This document shows, in pieces, positions 54,599 through 64,000 of a DNA stretch of 64,000 nucleotides (positions are counted from its first letter, which is position 1; the number at the start of each line of letters is the position of its first letter). The notes below the pieces were generated by a model. It saw only the letters and a program-made list of their open reading frames with translations. It made no database searches and was not told the origin of the DNA. The position numbers and the translations under genes are program-made. Source of the DNA: Phytophthora colocasiae (taxonomy: Eukaryota; Oomycota; Peronosporomycetes; Peronosporales; Peronosporaceae). The stretch lies in contig JAGKQI010000021.1 in NCBI GenBank assembly GCA_018806915.1, positions 124,001 through 188,000 on the forward strand, given 5' to 3'.

Positions 54599-55628
54599 GG
54601 ATAGATTTTATACATCGGTCGCGTTGGCGATACAGCTCCTGCTGATGGGATTCTATTGCGTGGGCACGATCATGACAAACAGAGTTGGCTACTGCAACGA
54701 GGTCATTGAAAAAAAGAAGAGTCGACCAAAAGAAATTGATCGGGGGTCCTACAAAATAGCAAAGTCCAAGCTCGTTCCCGGTATGACCGCGATATCCTGG
54801 TGGGATTCAAGGCCTGTACACTTCCTAAGTACTGGTGGGAGTCTGGAGCTAGATCGAGTGGCTCGACGGGATTCGTCTGGCAAGCAGCATGAAGTTCCCT
54901 GCCCCCGCGTGATCAAAGACTACCATGCTTACATGGGGGGCGTGGACGTTCATGATCAGCTCCGCCTACAGCGCTACTCGCTGCAGCGTGCAGTTCGTTT
55001 CCAAAAGTACTACAAGTCGCTTGCCCTTGGGCTAATCGATATGGCGATTGTAAATGGGTACATTATTCACAAGCAGTTCTACAAGGACAAGGAAGGAAAA
55101 CCTTTGTCGCACGTCGCCTACATGAAGACATTGCATTTGCAGTTGTGCCAGCTTCAAGCGTCTGACATGTACGAGGGCAACGAGTTTGGCGTACAGCCAA
55201 TAGCTACAGCAGAACAACCCCAGTCGCTGCGATCTAGCAATGGTGAGAGTGAGCACACCGTCCGGCAGCTGCAGCGTTTTCGAAACCAAACGACCCAGAA
55301 TAAGCGATATCGTTATGCGTGCAAGGTGTGTGCTTCATTGAAGGAAGGGAAGGAGCGCGCCAAGACTTCTACGTTTTACTGCTCGCAGTGCAACAAGGAG
55401 GGCCCCATCTTTCTGTGCCTACGCGCGCACCGCAAGATTCGCGGAGTTGCCGTAACATGCTGGGATATTTGGCACCGTAACTGGAAAAACGGCCGTTTGA
55501 TTCCGCCGGAGAGAGCAGGTCGGTTTCGTATGCGCGTGCGAGGGCCTCAAATGCCCCAAGACTCGTCTGCCGGTGAGCAAACGCCTACACCAAGAAAAAA
55601 GCGGAGGACACATACAGCTTCTGAGTAA
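54599..55628 (+). CDS. piggyBac-like transposase, C-terminal part (interrupted)
   Basis: Continues the frame broken at 40998: VVV joins DRFYTSVAL, which contains the second catalytic Asp. The third catalytic Asp is in YMGGVDVHDQLRLQRYSLQR. The C-terminus has the Cys-rich domain typical of piggyBac (YACKVCASL ... FYCSQCNKEGPIFLCLRAH ... CWDIWH) and a basic tail (TPRKKRRTHTASE). No internal stops or frameshifts are visible, so the transposase was intact when the Ty3 element landed. Confidence 0.85.
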
Positions 55629-56140
55629 GCTTACCTAGCTAGTCACTTTATGCTGCATTATGCAACGGACTTATGCTGCATAATGCATTGCCTGTATGGT
55701 GCATGTGGACCATCAGCAGAAGAAAGCGCCCGACTCCTTGATCAGATGTTTCTCAACATAAACGCTGTAAAATTGTATATAGGACTTTGTATGAGCAGAT
55801 TTCCACCTGTTTGCGGTAATCATCTGATTGCGAAACCGGTTTACTTGCTTTTCGTATGCCTTCTCTTTTTCTAAAAAATCGAGTTTGGTTTCTCGATATT
55901 CGACTGGTCTCTGGCCAATTGCACATGGTCTCTGTGCAACACTGCACGGTCCTTCTGCAGCATTATGCAGCTTTGCATGGGGCATCTGGATACAATTTGT
56001 TCTGCAACATGCAGGTTAACCGGGCAGTGTCCTGTCCATCGCCGAGCGTGTGCACACTCCCCAAGCCCTTTTAGCAACGTTCTATACAAATTCCTAGTAT
56101 AACTGTGCTGCATAATGCAGCGTAAGAAGGTCAAAATCAG
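55629..56140 (+). other. piggyBac 3' noncoding end with palindromic 15-mers
   Basis: Holds GCTGCATTATGCAAC (55652-55666), GCTGCATAATGCATT (55675-55689), CTGCAGCATTATGCAGC (55955-55971) and GCTGCATAATGCAGC (56107-56121). These variants of one palindrome are also present near the left end; no gene seen. Confidence 0.75.
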
Positions 56141-56183
56141 CCGGGCTGGAGGGGTTTATTCATGCTGAATTAGGCTATCGATA

Positions 56184-57772
56184 CTATGAAACGAGTCCGA
56201 TCTTCTGGTTCGCAGCGAAATAAGCCTGCTTTTTAGCCCAGGATGCTGTGTTCGGGTAGATGAAGATCGGGTACAGTGTGTTTCCATACGAAGCCGTGGA
56301 CAGCATTGACTGCTCGTTGTAGTCAAAGTCGAAGGTCATCACCGTGTCGTACTGGTCCAAGCATGGCGGCTGAATATCAACACATTTAGTTCACAATAAG
56401 GAGTTTCCAATACAGAATGAACGCAAATGTACCTCTGTGCAGTAGTACCATCCAAGTATGTCATGTTTCTGCCATGAACTGCTAGTTGACGCCGTGAAAC
56501 CCTGTGGAAATGGAAATGGAATTCATGGATGAATCAACGCAAAATGATAATAGAATAGTCACTGAACGAACCACAAATGCCTCGTCCGAATCCAATCTCA
56601 ACGTAGCTGCCAGGTTGATCGGAATAGCCAGGATAGGCTTATCGTTTGTGATGCCATCGTCCATGAACACCAGTAACGTCCCCACCCTTCGGCCTTCCGA
56701 GACGTCCTTGATAAACTTTGGCAGGTTTGCTGTACCGGAGAAGTACGACACGTACTCGTACTGCCATTTAGGAACATCGTCAGCAGCAGAAACTCTCACA
56801 CACGCCAAAGCCTACAAATACCTTCAGTTCAGGATAATACCGGATCTTGACAACGTGCACTTTGCCATCGGCGAGGTCATGAACTGCAGCTGCGGAAATC
56901 CGAGCTCTCTCTGTGTCCGCGTTACTGTTTTGACCTCGTGAATAGATGGCTACATGGTCGTAAAAGACATCTTCTCCAGTCGAATCATCGTTAAACCACG
57001 AATCAAACTCAACCGCCAGCGAGTTCTTCAGACCGGTGAAGCCCATACTAGAGCTCGGACCCCCCAACGTCGCCGTACGGTTCTCGTGTGAGTGTAAAAC
57101 GAAGGCAAAACCGTCTCCTCCGTGCACTGCGCAACTCCGGTACTCCCGAAGGCCGAAGTTTTGATCCTTCACTTCGAAGCAGCGTCTGGACTGATCAGTG
57201 ATCTGGAACGTGAATCTGGTCTCGAACCCTTGCAGAACGGGAAGCCGTTGCGCATACCACACGGATGAAACCTGATGAGGCTGTGAGGCTGTCAGACGCA
57301 GACGAACAGGACATCGAATCTTTTCTTCACTTGCTTCGAAACTGTCCCGATGTCCCAGCATCGCTGTCTCCACCGCAATTCGTCCACTTGTCCTATGGTT
57401 TTCCGTGTCGCGTGTCTCCAGACGAATTCCTTCGAGTTGTTCGGTCAGAATGGCGTCTACTGAGGCTTCCCGAACGTCATCAGCACCAGCGAATTTCGAG
57501 TATTTCGTCTGGAATAAACGTCAGCAATTGAATATCTTCTTTTGAAAGGGAGAGGGTAGTAAAGTCGTACAGGTTCAAATGGCGCACAACTGCTTGTAGC
57601 AGCTTTGCCATTCAGCACGAGACCTGTAGTACCGTCAAAGTTGTAATACACAAACTCTGCAAGAAAGAACCAAGTGCAATTAGACACAATGTAAGAGACG
57701 ATGAAGCGTCTTTATACCTGCATTGATGGTGCGAAGAGCTAGTAAGAGCAACAATGAGCTGGATATCTTCAT
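56184..57772 (-). CDS. Secreted L-type (legume-like) lectin, copy 2
   Basis: Exons 57772-57718, 57655-57570, 57508-56822, 56760-56572, 56501-56433 and 56369-56184. All splice sites are conserved and no indel separates it from copy 1, so it encodes a full 423 aa secreted lectin. By eye the proteins differ at two positions: Ala to Thr in MDDGIANDK, and Thr to Val two residues from the end. The last exon carries most of the nucleotide differences. It appears intact and potentially expressed; its upstream region includes the tail of the truncated 1108-aa gene copy, as at copy 1, so the promoter was duplicated too. Confidence 0.88.
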
Positions 57773-57848
57773 TGTTGACGTCTGAGGCTGTCAAAGCGGT
57801 GACTCTTCGAGCTCTTTTAGCTTATCAAAATAAAAGATCTTTCTTGTT

Positions 57849-58500
57849 TCAAATAGGTTTTGATGCAAATGTTGTCGTCAAAGACGGCATACAACCAAAC
57901 TCATCGATGTTTTGAATGCAATTGGCGTCCTTTTGTTCCTCATCAGCAATGGCTTGTAGCTGTGCTGCGATGGAGACCAATTCCAACACTCTGCTCCGAA
58001 ATTGCAAATCTTTCGGAACAGTTGACCGCTTCTTCTTCCTTTTCCTCTTTTTCTTCTCAGCAGTTTTCGATTCTTCCGACTCAACAATCACTGGGGTATC
58101 GAATGTTGCTTGAAGGTTAGACACTGCAACAGTTGCAGTGTTCGTCTTAAAATCGCCACTAAATTCCACTTCCGACTGATTGTCCTCAACATTTTCACCA
58201 GAAAGTGGCAAAACAGCAACAGCTTCTTCTTGATCGTGCAGAACCACTGCACTTTTATGATTTTCACGTCTTGAAGTAGTTTCACCCCTTGCGGTTGAGT
58301 AAGCACTTCGAATTCGACACACACAAGCGCGTGAAATCGTTGCAGAGTTCATAGCGACGTAGTTTCGACCTTCTGATGATACTGTTGCAGGTCGTTTCGG
58401 TGTCGAGGGCGGATTTTGAACGAATTTTCGCAAGATGGTGTTGGTCTTGCAACTGCAATTGGTTCAGACACACGTTGAGTAGACTTCCCAGACCGCGTTG
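57849..58500 (-). pseudogene. Truncated 3' copy of the 1108-aa unknown gene
   Basis: Encodes about the last 195 residues of the gene at 27562-31189 (...RPATVSSEGRNYVAMNSATI ... to FASKPI) and breaks off at 58500. It has about ten amino-acid differences and lacks about 30 nt present in the source near 30536-30566, which shifts the frame at its 5' end. No start or promoter of its own; a by-product of the inverted duplication. Confidence 0.85.
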
Positions 58501-58892
58501 CTGTTTGCTGTCCATGTGAGAAGGACGAGCTGGTAATTGCCAACGGATTGTGTCTGGGCTGCAATCGAGCTAAAACTCAGGGATTCCGTGAGACGATCAC
58601 AACTACTGACGCTAGGAAGCTGTACGGGATCCACGACATCAACAACGTGCATCACAGTACACACAGAATGCAACATCGCGGGTACTATTCTTTGTTCCAT
58701 TACGAGAATCTGGAACGCAATGCAATCCGAACTTTTGGATCGAAGAAGAAGTGGCTGGAGCACATTGCTCCCAAAGTCCAGATGAAGCGGAAAGCCGAAG
58801 AGGAGTACCAAGCACTGTTGGCAACGCTTTCGAAGGGATTCCGAACCTTCGTGCGTCGTTACGTGCAGGATCAGGGACCAGTACTTGCTTAA
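58501..58892 (+). pseudogene. XPA-like zinc-finger protein, 5'-truncated fragment
   Basis: Frame from the breakpoint reads VCCPCEKDELVIANGLCLGC, a C-x2-C...C-x2-C finger. It is followed by FRETITTTDARKLYGIHDIN, which resembles the 'TKTEAKQEYLLKDCDL' style region that follows the finger in XPA DNA-repair proteins, then RKAEEEYQALLATLSKGFRT and a stop at 58890-58892. The N-terminal part is missing and the fragment begins exactly at the edge of the inverted duplication, so it was probably cut by the rearrangement. The XPA relation is inferred from motif style. Confidence 0.5.
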
Positions 58893-59033
58893 CTCGAATG
58901 GCTTGAAACTACCTGCAAAGGGCAACGAGAACTTGAGATCCGTGCAGCTGCTCATCAAACGTGACCAAGGATCGAATGTTTGGCTGAGGTGCTACAAAAC
59001 CCATTAGCAAACTCAATGCAAGAGGTCTTTTAC

Positions 59034-59088
59034 CTGCACCGATAATGTGAAGAGCTAGTGATGATGCCAATGAGCTGGAAATCTTCAT
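59034..59088 (-). pseudogene. Relic of a third L-type lectin: signal-peptide exon
   Basis: 55 nt, the same length and phase as exon 1 of the two lectin genes, encoding MKISSSLASSLALHIIGA and ending in a GTAAAA donor. The upstream sequence TTTTATTTTGATAAGTTAAAAG also matches the lectin promoter region. No lectin core follows on the minus strand. Confidence 0.65.
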
Positions 59089-59215
59089 TGGGAAGCTTTG
59101 ATGCAGCACTTTTAACTTATCAAAATAAAAAAAAAAGTTTCTCTTAATACCAAGACTTATATCAACTACAAATACGACAAACTAATTCATAAACGCTCCA
59201 GAACAATTCCTTGGA

Positions 59216-59989
59216 TCAATTCTGCTGCTTCTTCCACATGTAGAACCCTCGGTAGAACGGTTTGCTGACCTTCAGCTCGTAGCAGTCCGTCTCGACCACC
59301 TCCTTATTCTCCACATACCACTCAAACATCTCTCGACACTCAGTTTCCTTCAACGCCTTGTCTGTATCTCCACATCCTCTCTCTCTAGCTTGTCGTACCA
59401 TGTCGTAGTACTCTTTGCAAGTCTTAGAGCCGATGTAGTCCACGTATCCTTCCCAGAACAGCTCCGAATTACGAGTCTGATCACACAATTCGTCCAGCTC
59501 GTGTCGTGTGTTGTTATACATGGTGAAGACTTGGTGGCAATATAACGGCCACGTTGTCTGTCTCCACGGTCGATGAGAATTAACTCCCGAACATTCATTG
59601 GCCGCTTTGGCTTCTTCAGCATAAAACTTGTTGCAAGCATTTGCCTTTTGCCAGTTTGTATAAAGTTTAAGGAACGTCAATGCTTGATCCTTCTCGTTGG
59701 AATCTTCCGGTAACTCTTGGATACAGCTCGACAGCGTCTGGTTGTGCTGGTAGAACAAGTTGAAGCTATCGACACACTTGGGTGCTTCATTTGGGTTATT
59801 CACCCACGACTGGGTTTTAACATCCGGGTTGCAGTGTTTCGCCACGAACTCGCAGATTAACACGAATCTTGAGCAGAAATCTTGTGTCTCGAGACGTGGA
59901 GGTACAGCTGAACTATGTAGAGCTTGAGAATAACTGAGACCCACAACGAGTGCCGTAAGCAACACGAGAAGAATCCGACACAGTGCCAT
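59216..59989 (-). CDS. Secreted Cys-containing protein of unknown function
   Basis: 257 aa, single exon. Signal peptide at 1-22 (MALCRILLVLLTALVVGLSYSQA). The mature part has many Cys (for example FCSRFVLICEFVAKHC, CVDSF, SSCIQEL, ACNKFY, ECSGV, YCHQVF, LCDQTR, TCKEYY, GCGDTD, ECREMF, DCYELK) and at least two N-glycosylation sequons (HNQT, YNNT), with aromatic-rich helices between them. No RxLR or LxLFLAK motif near the N-terminus. It is an extracellular protein of unknown role; an effector or cell-surface role is possible but unsupported. Confidence 0.75.
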   Translation of the reverse strand: MALCRILLVLLTALVVGLSYSQALHSSAVPPRLETQDFCSRFVLICEFVAKHCNPDVKTQSWVNNPNEAPKCVDSFNLFYQHNQTLSSCIQELPEDSNEKDQALTFLKLYTNWQKANACNKFYAEEAKAANECSGVNSHRPWRQTTWPLYCHQVFTMYNNTRHELDELCDQTRNSELFWEGYVDYIGSKTCKEYYDMVRQARERGCGDTDKALKETECREMFEWYVENKEVVETDCYELKVSKPFYRGFYMWKKQQN

Positions 59990-60137
59990 TTGTGATGATT
60001 TTTCACTGAAGAAAAACTTGGGTGCGCCACTTCAATGTATGTCATAGTTGATATTCATTAGGACAGTTCTATCAATCGACGTTGTAACAATTATGAAGGT
60101 CATGGTGCTCCGTACACATATTCTCGGATGCTGTTCA

Positions 60138-61217
60138 TCAGCACGTCCCCCCACCTTCCAATTTTCCTGACTGCAGTTCTTGGCGTGCACCTTCCGACAG
60201 CGGGAACTGGGGATGATGAAGCTTTACGAATGCTGCACGCCGCAGAGTCACAACCAGCTCACTCTCCCTTTGACTCCCTGTCAAGACGATGGCACCTGAA
60301 GTATCCAGTCGAGCGCGCTTCTCCGTGATGTAAGGGTAGAGTTCATCCTCATCAATGCAGTCAAGTGCCAATACACCACATGTTTGTCCACCGAAACCTT
60401 CGTCGTCCTTAGAGAAAAAGTGTGAGAACGTCACGATGCTGCTCTCAACAGACGTACAGTTCTCCGAATGTGATAACACACGAATGTTCTGCACATTTCC
60501 ATCGATCGAGTCGTAGTCGTCGCTCACTGTCGTATGACCCAACTTCTCGGAAATGTCGATCTCAATGTTCTTGTAATGGAACATGACTGCCTCCCATACT
60601 TTATCAAGCGACTCAACACCAGGGAAATGCATCACTTCAGAGTGCATCACACAGATATCTCCCTCAGGTGTCTCGTAGCGATGATCTGACGTATGTGGCT
60701 TCTCCGGATCGACGAATCTGTCTGGGGCCATTAAAAAATCATAGGCATTCTGGAGCTTCCGTTGACGTACAGCTATTAACGTTTCTTGACGTTCCTTCCA
60801 GTCCTGGGTTAGACAGATCCGCGTGTACAGCGGATGAGCTTCTTGCGGTCCCTAAATCACCATTTTAATTAATCCATCTCATACTCACTCTCATTAGGAA
60901 TATCTTTCTTCTTACCAAGCTTGCGGCGAGAAGCGACTGTGCGCTGGCGACTTTGAGCTGCTCGCTCTTGGCTACGGATGTTAGCAGACGGTTCTCTGTC
61001 ACCACGCGCTGTAACTCCGGATCCATCAGCATCACATCTTCCGGTGATAATGAGCGGAGTTTTAACTCCTGAAGCTCCGATTTGAGACGCTGCGCCTGTT
61101 CTCGGAGTCGCTGAGCCTCCTCCTGAAGAAGACAAAGATTGAATAGTTAGGTAAGCTTGGATAGTAGGGGGTTGGACGCACCCGACGAGCTGTGTAAGTG
61201 GATTTCTGCTTTTTCAT
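60138..61217 (-). CDS. bZIP/M96-like coiled-coil protein (oomycete-expanded family)
   Basis: Exons 61217-61182, 61122-60916 and 60851-60138; introns 59 and 64 nt; 318 aa. Exon 1 encodes only MKKQKSTYTARR; splicing then gives EEAQRLREQAQRLKSELQEL, a basic start followed by a leucine-zipper-like coil. The C-terminal 200 residues (YTRICLTQDWKERQETLIAV, GDICVMHSEVMHFPGVESLD, VWEAVMFHYKNIEIDI, GVLALDCIDEDELYPYI) match the pattern of oomycete proteins annotated as M96 mating-specific or bZIP-like. A regulatory role is suggested by the family name only. Exons sum in frame. Confidence 0.65.
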
Positions 61218-61285
61218 TAGAATATCTTCTCAAGATACAATAAATATTTGTTTATATTCTTCAAAAAGCACGTCAAAATTGATAT

Positions 61286-63938
61286 CTAACGATTGAGCTC
61301 GGAGCTTGTGACGGACCACGCACCCGACTGCAACGAGGAAGAACTACGCTCCGATGCGTGGATCATATGTTCGAGAATCACGACGATCTCAGCCGCAGTG
61401 GGGCGATTTTTTGGATCATTTTGCAGACAACAATCAGCCAAATCGATAATCGCTTTGGGACAGTCTTCCGAGAAATCTGGACGCAGTTTCCCCTCTGCAA
61501 CGAGGCTCAAGATCTCCGCTTCTTGGATTCTACCTCGGTTCGATTGATTCTTGTCGTTCCAGTACGGATAATCGTCCGTGTCGATTTCGGACAAAACCAC
61601 TCCGAATGAGAAGATATCAGCAGCTTCGTCATAGTCCCGACCCAGCAGAACCTCAGGAGCGATCCAGAATGGAGTGCCTACACCTGCAGTCATGTGGGTT
61701 TCTACGATGTAGCGCATACGTGCGATACCGAAATCACTGAGTTTGGCTTCCAAGTACATGTTCAGCAGTACGTTCTTGGACTTCAAGTCTCGGTGGATGA
61801 TCTTAGGTTTGAGACTGTGAAGGTACGACAAAGCTTCGGCAATGTGCAGCGCAATGGTGGCCTTATGGGACTCCCAGGACAGCCGCTCACCCTTGAGTTT
61901 GTACCCGTGTAAAACGTCCCGCAGATCTCCATTTTCCATGAACTCATTGACGGCTGATAAGTGTCGGAGGTTGTCCCAGGCAACGCCAACGAACTCGACG
62001 ATGCGCGGATGATAAAGCACAGCCATCATGATGATTTCCTTGAGGAACATCTCGATCTCGGCTGCTGTAACACTGCGGTCCGGACGGATCTTCTTGATGG
62101 CTACACGACGGCCTTTGTATTCGCCCATGAACACTAACCCGAAGCCTCCTTTGCTGATACACCTGCCCATTTTTAGTAGTTTGTGGTCCAGACGGTTCGT
62201 GATGATCACTGGGTCGTTCAGGAACACGGGATCTACCTGCACTTGGGTATCGTCGAAGTCGAGAGTGTCGCCAAATTCCTGGGAGTAAAAATCGTTCTTG
62301 GAAGAGGACATACGCTGGTTATTCTGGTGGGAGAAATACCGCCAGGCTACGACTGCCACCTCTGCGATAACAAGGGCGCAACCTCCTGCGACTAAGCCGA
62401 TAAGTAAAGAATTGGTTCCTCCAGAAGACGTGTCCGCTATAAGGGGAAATAAGTTAGAAAGAAATACAACTGTTTCGAAGGGAAAATACTTGAACATACC
62501 TGTTGTCGATGTCTCCGAGGTCACGCAAAAGGTGCGATTGTGTGCAGTTTGCCACGTTCCATCGGTACAAGTAGCAGATTTGTCCGGTAGATCCGAGTCA
62601 AAAACTGCCAACGTTTCGATTGCGCTGAATACCGTCGAGCTAATGTTAAAGTCAGTGATGTCATTCTCCGCAATGTACCTGAAGGATAATACATTGTCAG
62701 TGTGCAGAAGCAAACAAAATGTCCACATCAGTACACTTACAATTCTTGTAAATTGTCGACGTTGAAGACCACAGTGGGGAATGTTGAAATGCTGTTGTTC
62801 GTTAGATTCCTGTTCCAGATAAAGTTAGATTGAGGCAGGGTAAAGAGAAAGAAGGAGCTTTGACTCACAGAACTTGAACTGCACAGAACTGGTTTGAACA
62901 AGAGTGAGCAATTGATGAACCAACGTAGGCGGCTGTCAAGTGGTTGGAGGACATATCCCTGCACAAGTCACAACGTGATCAGAATATACCCAAGAAGCTG
63001 TACAATAAGTGGACGTACAAATACTGGACGCTGTCGAGACCCGCAAAGAAATCGTATCCAAACTTGATCATGTTACAGTTTCTCAACGTACTGCAGAAAA
63101 TAATTAGCAAAAAAATTAGAACTGAATGGTGCAAAACTTACATGTTCAGTGTTGTCGAGGGATAAAACGTCGATGCAGTCTGCGTGATGGAAGACATGTC
63201 AATATTCTCCAGCGATCTGTTACACCCCAGGACGTATCACAGTCAGTATTACCCTCTTTTCTCTCAAACTCTTTAAACCTACTCACACTGTTGTGATCCC
63301 AATAGACCCTTCCTCCTCCTTGGCAATTGGCAGCGTTGATCCTGGCAAGCTTTGATCCTGCGGCACGAACGTGATACTCTGTGGGTACGTTCCCTCTCCT
63401 ACAATTCTCCTGTCAACAGTAACCCCAGAACCATCAGTACTTCATAATATATTAATTCCTAAATAGCTACTCACAATGTCGTGAGGTTGGATGGCACCAA
63501 CAGTGTACGGATCGAGTCAATAGCCAATACGTCCGACACCGTGAGACTCGTCGGATAGCTGTCACTGCCCTCGTTCGTCCTAAGTGCGACATGGAATTCC
63601 CACGTCTCCGAATCCGCGTAGTCGCTCAAGCACGAACAGGAGGCATTCACCGCTGTGTAAATTTCGGGACACCCGCCGTTCGGACTCTCCTCGTTCGAAC
63701 GGCGTTGCACCGACGGGACTCCATAGCACATGACGTCGCTGCTTGTGAGGTTGTTCAGGGCGGAATTGACGCCCACCGCCAATTGCGTCTCATTATCCTC
63801 GAAATTGTTGGTGAACCATTCTTGAGCCAAAACTTCGGCCTTCGTGGTGACGGAGGACGACGAGCTCTGTGCAATGACTGCAACGGTATTAAGACTGGCA
63901 AATGGCGCCCAAGACACCAGCAACGGCCATTTCACCAT
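61286..63938 (-). CDS. LRR receptor-like protein kinase (TKL type)
   Basis: Eight exons: 63938-63475, 63409-63287, 63216-63142, 63090-63019, 62958-62869, 62809-62741, 62678-62500 and 62436-61286; introns 56-65 nt or close; sum 741 codons, 740 aa. N-terminal leader MVKWPLLVSWAPFASLNTVA, ectodomain with Asn-Cys features (NASCSCLSDYADSE), then short LRR exons of 69-90 nt, each about one repeat and all in phase 2 (ITLRNCNMIKFGYDFFAGLD, LNLTNNSISTFPTVVF). Transmembrane span SLLIGLVAGGCALVIAEVAV. The kinase is complete: GKGGFGLVFMG-type loop (SKGGFGLVFMGEYKGRRVAI), VAIKK Lys, HRDLKSKNVLL, DFGIAR, APEVLLG. It would sense an extracellular ligand and signal inside. An Inr (TCACTTCT) precedes the ATG. 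Confidence 0.88.
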
Positions 63939-63946
63939 GCCGGACG

Positions 63947-63954
63947 AGAAGTGA
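63947..63954 (-). promoter_or_regulatory. Oomycete Inr element of the receptor kinase gene
   Basis: TCACTTCT within GCTCACTTCTCG on the minus strand, 9-16 nt upstream of the ATG. Confidence 0.4.
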
Positions 63955-64000
63955 GCAGTAGCTGGTGTTAGGTCGACGAAAACAATTCGACAACTGTCTG

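Larger units (their letters stand above)
38464..56154 (+). mobile_element. piggyBac-like DNA transposon, split by a Ty3/gypsy insertion
   Basis: Terminal inverted repeats CCCCTCTAACCCGG (38464-38477) and CCGGGCTGGAGGGG (56141-56154) match at 12 of 14 positions. The element is flanked by TTAA at 38460-38463 and TTTA at 56155-56158, the TTAA target of piggyBac with one later change. Without the 13.6 kb Ty3 insertion it is about 4.1 kb and encodes one transposase in five coding pieces. Several copies of a 15 nt palindrome lie near both ends. Confidence 0.85.
56182..58500 (-). repeat. Right arm of the 2.3 kb inverted duplication
   Basis: Reverse complement of 30520-32867. It begins at the lectin stop codon, about 28 nt outside the piggyBac right end, and stops abruptly at 58500 where an XPA-like fragment starts. 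Confidence 0.9.

Noticed and set aside
38460..56158. CRISPR or other array-type system from the repeated palindromes
   Set aside because: The palindromes are few, irregularly spaced and tied to transposon ends; nothing resembles spacers.

Overview
The window looks like a piece of an oomycete nuclear genome, most likely Phytophthora or a close relative. The reasons are: compact genes with many 56-78 nt GT-AG introns; the oomycete Inr (TCANTYY) plus FPR (CAWTTTNYY) core-promoter pair just upstream of several ATGs; oomycete-type families (WRKY19-like Cys/His repeat protein, bZIP/M96-like coiled-coil protein, LRR-TKL receptor kinase, L-type lectin); and oomycete Ty1/copia, Ty3/gypsy and piggyBac elements. 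The assignment is inference; no species was identified.

Layout. 1-18.7 kb is gene-rich: two C2-like paralogues facing away from each other, a Trm82/WDR4 tRNA-methyltransferase subunit, an organellar Asp-tRNA synthetase, a WRKY19-like protein, a RING protein, a GNAT acetyltransferase, a Gfo/Idh/MocA dehydrogenase, a mitochondrially targeted EttA-like ABC-F ATPase, and two tandem coproporphyrinogen oxidases (one with an organelle leader, one without). 18.74-24.21 kb is a young, full-length Ty1/copia element (339 nt LTRs, 5 bp target duplication, half-tRNA-iMet primer site) with one in-frame TAG. 24.7-36.1 kb holds a coiled-coil protein, a TEDC1-like gene divergent from a six-exon 1108-aa unknown gene, an L-type lectin, an alpha-carbonic anhydrase and a RidA-family protein; 36.2-38.2 kb holds an ABCG half-transporter.

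38.46-56.15 kb is a nested transposon. A piggyBac-like element (TTAA site, CCCC...GGGG terminal inverted repeats, five coding pieces) is split inside its transposase by a 13.6 kb Ty3/gypsy element (1.33/1.30 kb LTRs, TCGT target duplication). The Ty3 element has an intact pol with RT, a degenerate RNase H, a second complete RNase H, integrase and chromodomain, and a long reading frame on the opposite strand between pol and the 3' LTR that carries a spliceosomal-type 62 nt intron. The element is also extremely rich in GATC. 56.18-58.50 kb is an inverted copy of 30.52-32.87 kb: an intact second lectin gene plus the truncated tail of the 1108-aa gene. It abuts a truncated XPA-like fragment and a third lectin exon-1 relic. 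59.2-64 kb holds a secreted Cys-rich protein, a bZIP/M96-like protein and an eight-exon LRR receptor kinase.

The main result is the Ty3 element: dual RNase H together with an antisense, apparently spliced gene resembles the architecture described for plant Tat-lineage elements. Many exon structures were assembled by hand from reading frames and GT/AG sites; those whose exon lengths sum to a multiple of three are the more secure.
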